Below are positions 58,311-64,000 of a stretch of 64,000 bases of DNA, piece after piece (the stretch's first letter is position 1; each line of letters opens with the position of its first letter). A program made the translations under genes and the position numbers. This DNA is from Phycisphaerales bacterium (GTDB lineage Bacteria > Planctomycetota > Phycisphaerae > UBA1845 > UTPLA1): contig JACKHI010000001.1 in the NCBI GenBank assembly GCA_020639075.1, forward strand, positions 3,720,001 through 3,784,000, in the 5' to 3' direction. The notes beneath the pieces are model-generated. The model saw only the letters and a program-made list of their open reading frames with translations, was not told the DNA's origin and made no database searches.

Positions 58311-59286
58311 CTGACACGCTTTGCGAGGGATGCGTCGACGCCCGGCGTGCGCGGTTTCAACATATGTTGACCACGGGCTGTAAAAAGCGTGGCGACCGTG
58401 ACGTCCCCCCGGGCGCCACGGCCACCGTCGCTGGATCGTCGCGATCGCTACACGCTTCCCCCCGGATCGCGGCGTCCCCCCAGCTTGTTATCCCCCCGGA
58501 AAGCACCGACTGAAACGTCGCAGGTGCGACAGTCGTTGAACAGAGGCGTGTTCGCTGTTCATACGTCCTTCCCCGCTTCGCGCGCCAAGTTGGACAGCCA
58601 TTCGCAAAAGTGCGCCGGTTCTACCGCACCTTGTTTCTTTTCCTGCTCTGATCGGGGCCGTGAAGCGATGCAATGCAATTCGCGCGCGCAATTCCCACTC
58701 CATCCCGCAGCGCGGCAAGTCTACATCTGTCTTCACGGCCGCCGATACAGAGAACATCATCTCGCTCCAACGGGGCGCGGATCGACCCCTCGTACAACGG
58801 CGACGCCTGCGCACAATCGGCGCACGTTCACCGCTCGTCGTCACTCCCCGTCTCGTTTCAGTTGATCTGGATCCCGCGCCGCGCATGGCAACTGCAGGAG
58901 TCCTGTTGAATCTGCCTCCAACGAAGTGCGAGGTCGGCCGCATGTCTGCGGCAGAGGAGGCGGCACTTGGCAAAGACCCGTCGGCCCTTTACGTATTGGC
59001 TGACTGCGTCGTTTGCCCGAACGTCGAGAATGAATGCGGGATCGAACAAGATGCGTTCGCCCCGATGAAACTCAGGTACTGTTGAGCCTCGATCCGCGCC
59101 GACGATCAGGATCATTTCCCGTTGGAATACACATCCATCATGTCAACTGCTGAAATCGATATCCATCGACCTGGGTTCACACCCATTCCCATCGCTCGTT
59201 ATTATTCTTTCCGCCTTGGATCGGAAAGCAAGTCCGCGGCAAAAAATTTCGGCGCACTTGGGTAATAGTGCGTTATCATAACCCAA
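58311..59286. other. long gene-poor interval with four C6 tracts
   Basis: 976 bp without a convincing gene. The frames 58389-58865 and 58660-59085 on the plus strand are open but have no Shine-Dalgarno, no recognisable motif and weak third-position bias; the second ends in CVVCPNVENEC, which leaves a small chance of a real gene. Four runs of six C occur at 58405-58410, 58458-58463, 58476-58481 and 58492-58497. No tRNA, RNase P RNA, tmRNA or SRP RNA signature was recognised. Confidence 0.45.
59241..59272 (-). terminator. possible intrinsic terminator of the LptC/LptA-like gene
   Basis: Minus strand: CGCACT, 8-nt loop, AGTGCG, then CCGAAA and six T (59241-59246). The T tract is separated from the stem by six nucleotides, so strength is uncertain. 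Confidence 0.45.
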
Positions 59287-62200
59287 CTAGTGGCTCGTGA
59301 CGCGCGCGTTGGGGGCTTCGATCTTGTTGGTTTTTCGATTCCAGTAGATCGAGTCTCCCCGCCATTCCAGCGGCGATTCCGCGCTCTGGCGGGTGATGCT
59401 CGCGCTGATGCCGTTACCGCCGTCGATTCGAACGTCTTCCGTTCGCCGCGAGTATTGCAGCCGATTGCCGAGCAGTTGCCACTCGCCGTCCACCAGGAGG
59501 ACGGCGCCCTCCGCGCGAATGCTGCTCAGATCCGTTGCGCGGCTGTCGGCTGACGCATGTTTCTGTACGGCTCTCTGATCCGATTCGAAATCGAGTCGCA
59601 GGTTCTGACATTCAAGCCATGCGCGCCGGCCGGGTTTGAGGCGGTCCTTGAGTCCCGCCAGGAATCCCGTCGGTGCAAAGTCCGAATCGTCCAGCGCCAT
59701 CTGCTGGCCGCTGTAGTGACCCATCTTCACGTCGCGCTCGAAGATCACGGCGCCCTGGTCGCGGAAGAAGTCCATCTTGCTTTCCCACGTGACGAGTGTC
59801 TGGCTCGGCCCTTCGCTCCGCACGGAACTCATCAAAGGTCCGCCGACGCCTCGCGTCGCGACGGCAGTCGGGCGCCGGCTGTCGTTGTCGAACTGATAGT
59901 CTTCGATCATCAGCAAGCCGGCCGACGGTACGCGCATCTGTTCACGTTCGAGATCGGCTTCAATCTGGGCGCCTTCGATTCGGAACCGGCTGAGCAGCCG
60001 GCCCCACGTGTCATCGTTCGGTCCCGGTGCAAACGTCTTGCTGACGGCATATGCGCGGCCTTCGGCGACGACATATGTCGGACGCTTTCGCTCTGATGAC
60101 GTAGCGATGCGATCCGTCCATTCCATCTGCGGCTTGTCGTTGAGGATCTCTCCCAGAATGCCGAAGCGCCCGGCTTTCTTCGTGTCGGCTGTGTTCGGGA
60201 TCGCCGGCATGCTCGCGAATCGGATCGTGAGCTTGTCGCAGCCCATTTCAAAGCCTTCGGTGCTGATATGCACGTCCCCGACGAACACGCCGTAGTCCTT
60301 GTTCAATCGCAGCTGCAGCTGATCGCGCCAATCAGCACGCACGGGTTGGGGCTTGGGCAGCGTTCGGCCGCCGAAATCCTGGCGCGACACCATCCACGCT
60401 TTGCCCGGGCCCGGAACGTCGAGCGACTGCTCGGCCATGTTGAGCTCGATGCGATGACCGTGGACGGCCATGTCTTCGACGCGCGCCTGGGCGAGTACGT
60501 CGGGCGACGGACTGACGAGAATGAGATTGTCGAGCTGATCGCCGTTGTTGAATGTCGCGAGCATCGATTCCGTGCGGCTGATCTTCAGGTTGTGATCCGG
60601 ATCCCGAACCTCGACGTTTCCTCTTGCGTCGAGTCGTTCCATGCCGACGTTCGAACCGAGGGCGCCCGGCTTGTCCGACGCGTTCGTCGCGACGTTTGAA
60701 GTCAATTCGCGCATCGTGACGTCCATCGTGTCGGCGCTGATTTCACGGCGAAGCTGAGTGTCGATGAAACGACCCTCGCCTCGCACCTGTCGGGCCGTCA
60801 CGCGACCGCTTGCGTGAACACTCCGCGGTACGTTTCGACCGTCGGCCGTGCGAACAAGATCGACGTTGAGGTCCTCGGCGAGAATCTGGTGTTGATGGTT
60901 CGCGACGATGACGGAGCCCGCGAGATCCAGGTGCTCGATGAAGTCGGCGACGGCGCCCTTCGTCACGGGCGGCCCGAACGTGGCGGCGACATTGTCGGCG
61001 CGCGCCATCTCATCGCCTCGGCGGAATCGCACGTCGCCGTGGAACCACGCGCGCCGCAGGTACGGATCGTTCTTCTGTTCCAGCTGGCCTGTCGCTTCGT
61101 TGCGACTGCTCACGAGCTTCAATCCCAGCTCGACGTCGACGGACTGGTCCCAGTAGATCTCGACGGAACTGGCTTCATTGGAAAACGCGGCAGCCAGAGC
61201 CTCTTTGCCTTCCAGCGACTTCTTGTCCTGCATGTAGCCGGCGCCTTCCACGTGCGCCAGGCCGCGGTGCTTGTCGAAGTAGATTTCGCGGCCCACTAGC
61301 TTGCGACCCTGTTGGACGTTCAGCACAACGTCGTCCTTGCCGTCGCCGGACAGCCAGACCTGCTCGGTTTCGTTTCGGAAAACAAGTTGCCGGCATTCCG
61401 CGGCGCCCTGTCTTGACGTGACGATGACCGGCTTGCCGACGGCGACGACATCGAAGCGCTTGCCCGTCTGCTGTTTCGGATCGATTTGAAGCGGATGAAG
61501 ATCGAAAGGCCCGTTCCAGATCAGGACGATCTGGCCGTCGTCCTCCGGCGCGTCTTCGGCCGTCTTGTCCGCCTTTTCGTTGTCGCTCTTGGCGACTGGT
61601 GTGCGCATGCGATCTTCGAGCTTCTTGCCGAAGTCGAAGTGCGCCTCAAGCCGGTCCGATCTCAGCGAACCGACCGTCTGTTCGCCCTGGCGCTGTTCGA
61701 CGACGACGCTGCCCTGGAACATCGCACGATAGGAGTTCACGCGCGACTTTCGATACGCAAGCAGCTCCTCTGTCGTCATCTTGGATACGTCGACGTCCGC
61801 GACGGTCTGTATCTCCTTACGAATCGAGTCGACATCAGACGCGAGCGCGTCCTCCGTTCGAAGCGTATCCGGAACGGCCGACTTGGACTCGGCAGCTTCG
61901 GGGCTGTCGTCCGTCGCGTCGGATCGCGCGATTGACGGCGCGTCCTGCGTCGGCGCATTGTCGAGCTTCTTGGCGACGGACAGCGACACCGCCTGGTTCG
62001 TCCGCACGCGAAGGCCTTGCGAACGGATCTGCTGTGCGGCGTCCTTGGCGGACACGGCGCCCACCTGAACCGGGGCATCAATGCGGGCGCGATCGATCTT
62101 GATGGGCTGGTTGGCCGCGACAGAGACGCGCGAGCCTTGCTGTCCGTCGGCGCTCGTGGACGATTCCGAGACGTTCTGCTCGACGCCGGGCAGCGAGAAA

Positions 62201-62931
62201 TCGACGACGCCGGCGCCGCGGCGAATGATCATCTTGCCGCCCCTCGCGAACTGAAGCGACTCGAGCCGATTGTCCGTCTGGTCCCATCGAACCGTCAGAT
62301 CGGATACATCCTCAATCCGAGCCTCACGGGAATCGACCATAACGGCGCCCAGCGCAATCAGCTCGGAGCGATCGAGGTCGAATTGCGCCGACTCCATCTC
62401 GACGTGCACGAGTTCTTCCGGATGCTGTTCGCGCTCTGCCAGTTCCGGATGCTCGAGTCGCCAGGCTTCCGACGTGCGGTCGACGACGACGCGGACATTG
62501 CCCGTCAGTTTTCCGCGACGCGGATCGAATCGATTGTCGCCGGCGTGGAAGACCGTGACGTCGGCGCGATCCGCGCTGATATAGACGATCTCGCCGTCGG
62601 CCATGAATCGTTGGATACGCATGTTGCGTACGTCGAATCGATCGTCGCTCAGCGGTTCCCACTCGTCGGCCTCGAAGATCGTCTGCGGTTTGCCCGACTT
62701 CTGATCGTGAATCACGATGCGCGGATGTTTGCCGGGACTGAAATCGACCGGTCCGGCGCTCATCGTCTTGTTGGATTCGCCGGATCGCTCGACGAATTTG
62801 AGCGTTCGCGCGGCGTCTTCGGCGCCGCTGGACTCGCGCTTGGCGACGGGATCGTCGTCGCGCGAGAAGAGAAAGTAGGCGCCGATGGCGACCGACAATG
62901 TGGCGACGACGAGAATGATCTTTCGATGCAT
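59287..62931 (-). CDS. giant LptC/LptA (OstA)-like periplasmic LPS-transport protein
   Basis: 1214 aa from ATG 62931 (weak ribosome site). One N-terminal membrane helix (IILVVATLSVAIGAYFLF) anchors it, as in LptC. The segment about residues 70-160 has the LptC pattern (PRIVIHDQKSGKPQTIFEADEWEPLSDDR, MRIQRFMADGEIVYISADRA). At the other end, about residues 1040-1214 resemble LptA/OstA beta-jellyroll repeats (DQGAVIFERDVKMGHYSGQQMALDDSD, IRAEGAVLLVDGEWQLLGNRLQYSRRTEDVRIDG). Between them lie many repeated strand-turn units with V-x-G-x-V/D-D-like steps (LTGNVRVVVDR, AHVEGAGYMQDKKSLEG, DARGNVEVRDPDHNL). Typical LptC and LptA are each about 190 residues. It lies 44 nt downstream of kdsC, consistent with a role in LPS export. 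The extreme length suggests a continuous jellyroll bridge, which is inference. Confidence 0.78.
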   Translation of the reverse strand: MHRKIILVVATLSVAIGAYFLFSRDDDPVAKRESSGAEDAARTLKFVERSGESNKTMSAGPVDFSPGKHPRIVIHDQKSGKPQTIFEADEWEPLSDDRFDVRNMRIQRFMADGEIVYISADRADVTVFHAGDNRFDPRRGKLTGNVRVVVDRTSEAWRLEHPELAEREQHPEELVHVEMESAQFDLDRSELIALGAVMVDSREARIEDVSDLTVRWDQTDNRLESLQFARGGKMIIRRGAGVVDFSLPGVEQNVSESSTSADGQQGSRVSVAANQPIKIDRARIDAPVQVGAVSAKDAAQQIRSQGLRVRTNQAVSLSVAKKLDNAPTQDAPSIARSDATDDSPEAAESKSAVPDTLRTEDALASDVDSIRKEIQTVADVDVSKMTTEELLAYRKSRVNSYRAMFQGSVVVEQRQGEQTVGSLRSDRLEAHFDFGKKLEDRMRTPVAKSDNEKADKTAEDAPEDDGQIVLIWNGPFDLHPLQIDPKQQTGKRFDVVAVGKPVIVTSRQGAAECRQLVFRNETEQVWLSGDGKDDVVLNVQQGRKLVGREIYFDKHRGLAHVEGAGYMQDKKSLEGKEALAAAFSNEASSVEIYWDQSVDVELGLKLVSSRNEATGQLEQKNDPYLRRAWFHGDVRFRRGDEMARADNVAATFGPPVTKGAVADFIEHLDLAGSVIVANHQHQILAEDLNVDLVRTADGRNVPRSVHASGRVTARQVRGEGRFIDTQLRREISADTMDVTMRELTSNVATNASDKPGALGSNVGMERLDARGNVEVRDPDHNLKISRTESMLATFNNGDQLDNLILVSPSPDVLAQARVEDMAVHGHRIELNMAEQSLDVPGPGKAWMVSRQDFGGRTLPKPQPVRADWRDQLQLRLNKDYGVFVGDVHISTEGFEMGCDKLTIRFASMPAIPNTADTKKAGRFGILGEILNDKPQMEWTDRIATSSERKRPTYVVAEGRAYAVSKTFAPGPNDDTWGRLLSRFRIEGAQIEADLEREQMRVPSAGLLMIEDYQFDNDSRRPTAVATRGVGGPLMSSVRSEGPSQTLVTWESKMDFFRDQGAVIFERDVKMGHYSGQQMALDDSDFAPTGFLAGLKDRLKPGRRAWLECQNLRLDFESDQRAVQKHASADSRATDLSSIRAEGAVLLVDGEWQLLGNRLQYSRRTEDVRIDGGNGISASITRQSAESPLEWRGDSIYWNRKTNKIEAPNARVTSH

Positions 62932-62975
62932 GATGATGCCCGTGAGTGCTCTTGGCCGCCGGCGATGAGCCGGAT

Positions 62976-63491
62976 TTACGCGGAGGCGACCGGCGGCGAT
63001 TGAAATCGAGAGTATGCGTCCTGATGTGTACCGTTATACCGCAGCAATCGTTCGATGGCTTCGGCGATTGCGCCGGCGCCGCCCGGACGTCGCGTGACGT
63101 ACTTCGCGAGCCGCTTGGCGAACCGATGGGCGTTGTCGACGGCGATCGGATAGCCGCAGCGGCTCAGTAGCGGCACATCTGGCAGGTCGTCGCCGATGAC
63201 CGCCACTTCCGACTCGATAACCCCCGCCTGCCGACAGATCGTCTCGTACGCCGGGACCTTGTCCGGAACGCCTTGAACAACCGTCGCAATGCCGAGGTCA
63301 TCGGCTCGCGCGTTGACGGACGGGGCCTCGCGACCACTGAGAATCGCGACCTGCCCCCCTTGTGCCATCCAGAGCCGTAGGGCGCCGCCGTCCTGAACGT
63401 AGAACGACTTCTGCTTGTTTCCATCCGCGTCGTATGGCAATGAACCGGTCGTCAGCACGCCATCGACATCGAGAATGAGAAGTTTGATCAC
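62976..63491 (-). CDS. kdsC: 3-deoxy-D-manno-octulosonate-8-phosphate phosphatase (KdsC-type HAD)
   Basis: 171 aa. HAD motif I LLILDVDGVLTTGS with nucleophile Asp8 and acid Asp10, motif II ILSGREAP, Lys78 region, and motif IV GDDLPDVPLL (Asp101, Asp102). The lack of a cap domain and the size are as expected for the tetrameric KdsC subgroup. DGVLTTG is the diagnostic KdsC/YrbI signature. It removes phosphate from KDO-8-P, the last step to Kdo for LPS. Upstream of and probably co-transcribed with the LptC/LptA-like gene. Confidence 0.93.
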   Translation of the reverse strand: MIKLLILDVDGVLTTGSLPYDADGNKQKSFYVQDGGALRLWMAQGGQVAILSGREAPSVNARADDLGIATVVQGVPDKVPAYETICRQAGVIESEVAVIGDDLPDVPLLSRCGYPIAVDNAHRFAKRLAKYVTRRPGGAGAIAEAIERLLRYNGTHQDAYSRFQSPPVASA

Positions 63492-63711
63492 GCTCAGTCG
63501 CCTTCCGGAGCCGTCGCTCGAAAGCGGCGGCCAAAGTCCGACATTATAAAGTCACCAATCACACCGACAAGCAACACGAATCTGGCTCCATATCGCAAAC
63601 TGTTGATCAAAATAAGGTTATGCCTGTGTCGCCGGCGGGCTAAAGTGCGTTTTCAGTGTACTGGGTGCGGATTGTCGGTTCGGCAATTCGCGAGCAGAAT
63701 CTCGTGGCGCC

Positions 63712-64000
63712 TCACGTGAGTGCGTTCAGCGCCTGATACAGATCGGCCTTGAGGTCCTCGACGTTTTCCAGACCGATGCTGAGGCGGATGATCCAGGTCG
63801 GCGCTCCCGTTGCCGGATCCCGCGCTTGCAGAGGCACAGCCAGGCTCTCGTATCCTCCCCAACTGACGCCGATGCAGAAGATCTGCAATGAGTCCACGAC
63901 CCGGAATGTCGCCTCCTGGGTGTTCTCCCGCAATTCGAAGGAGAATAACCCGGCCTGGCCGCGCATCTGTCGTTTCGCCAGACCGTGCTGCGGGTGTACG
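63712..64000 (-). CDS. Cys/Met-metabolism PLP-dependent enzyme, C-terminal part (partial)
   Basis: About 95 residues are visible before the window edge; the start is outside. The sequence HPQHGLAKRQMRGQAGLFSFEL, then FCIGVSWGGYESLAVPL, and IIRLSIGLENVEDLKADLYQAL is the conserved C-terminal region of the cystathionine gamma-synthase / methionine gamma-lyase family, where the serine-glycine-x-E/SL turn and IRLSIGLE-x-x-x-DL positions the substrate carboxylate-binding Arg. The PLP lysine lies upstream, so the exact enzyme cannot be told. It is followed by about 220 nt of gene-free sequence before kdsC. Confidence 0.85.
   Translation of the reverse strand, partial: VHPQHGLAKRQMRGQAGLFSFELRENTQEATFRVVDSLQIFCIGVSWGGYESLAVPLQARDPATGAPTWIIRLSIGLENVEDLKADLYQALNALT

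Noticed and set aside
58660..59085. 141-codon plus-strand frame with C-terminal CVVCPNVENEC
   Set aside because: No Shine-Dalgarno, weak third-position bias and no recognisable domain; noted only as a faint possibility.

Overview
The window is a high-GC bacterial chromosome segment that most resembles a planctomycete (Planctomycetota, possibly Phycisphaerae). The inference rests on a combination of traits: ECF-type sigma factors translationally coupled to Ser/Thr kinases with TPR tails, an exosortase with a PEP-CTERM protein, a secreted protein ending in dockerin-like calcium loops, many small membrane proteins ending in a CxxCGYxLxGNxSGxCPECG zinc ribbon, an ABC-2 permease fused to a CPBP protease, and DUF1573 proteins. 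No rRNA or ribosomal protein marker is present, so class-level placement is tentative. I see no prophage, insertion sequence, CRISPR array or replication origin.

Layout. 1-4.1 kb (minus): an exopolysaccharide/exosortase operon (Wza-like export lipoprotein, exosortase, EpsI-like protein, a TPR protein cut by the window edge). 4.5-5.7 kb: a NeuD/PglD-type acyltransferase and a VOC protein. 5.7-6.7 kb: two zinc-ribbon membrane proteins and tRNA-Leu(CAA). 6.9-13.4 kb: a small basic protein, a GT39-like glycosyltransferase with a discoidin-like tail, a DUF1573 protein, RmuC and a TetR regulator. 13.4-19.7 kb: GlmS, a kinase/sigma pair and a divergent secreted dockerin-like protein. 19.9-23 kb: tRNA-Arg(TCG), a second pair of zinc-ribbon proteins, a hypothetical protein, a TauE/SafE permease and a GNAT acetyltransferase. 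23.1-26.4 kb: a second sigma/kinase pair. 26.9-36.95 kb: a complete chemotaxis operon cheW-mcp-cheR-cheA-(cheC)2-cheD-cheY-cheB. 37-41.3 kb: MFS transporter, ABC1/UbiB kinase, MiaA. 41.7-46.2 kb: envelope proteins (a Cys-rich tandem-repeat protein, a lipoprotein, a PEP-CTERM protein). 46.5-52.2 kb: PriA and a NatA/NatB-type ABC exporter. 52.4-54.6 kb: Tgt, YajC and a secreted protein. 54.8-58.3 kb: DksA-like protein, LspA, a thioredoxin-fold protein and a TIM-barrel isomerase behind a near-consensus sigma-70 promoter. 59.3-63.5 kb: KdsC and a 1214-residue LptC/LptA-like protein. 63.7 kb to the edge: the end of a Cys/Met-metabolism PLP enzyme.

How it fits together. Much of the region concerns the cell envelope: polysaccharide export and protein sorting (Wza, exosortase, EpsI, PEP-CTERM substrate), precursor supply (GlmS), LPS/Kdo (KdsC and the large LptC/A-like protein), lipoprotein maturation (LspA) and secretion (YajC). 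These imply a diderm envelope. The chemotaxis operon is compact and complete for signalling and adaptation, but its receptor has no transmembrane segment and no flagellar genes are in view. The items most worth a second look are the giant LptC/LptA-like chain, the Cys-rich 54-residue repeat protein, the tRNA-adjacent zinc-ribbon gene pairs (one of which reads through the antisense strand of tRNA-Arg), and the tandem CheC phosphatase.
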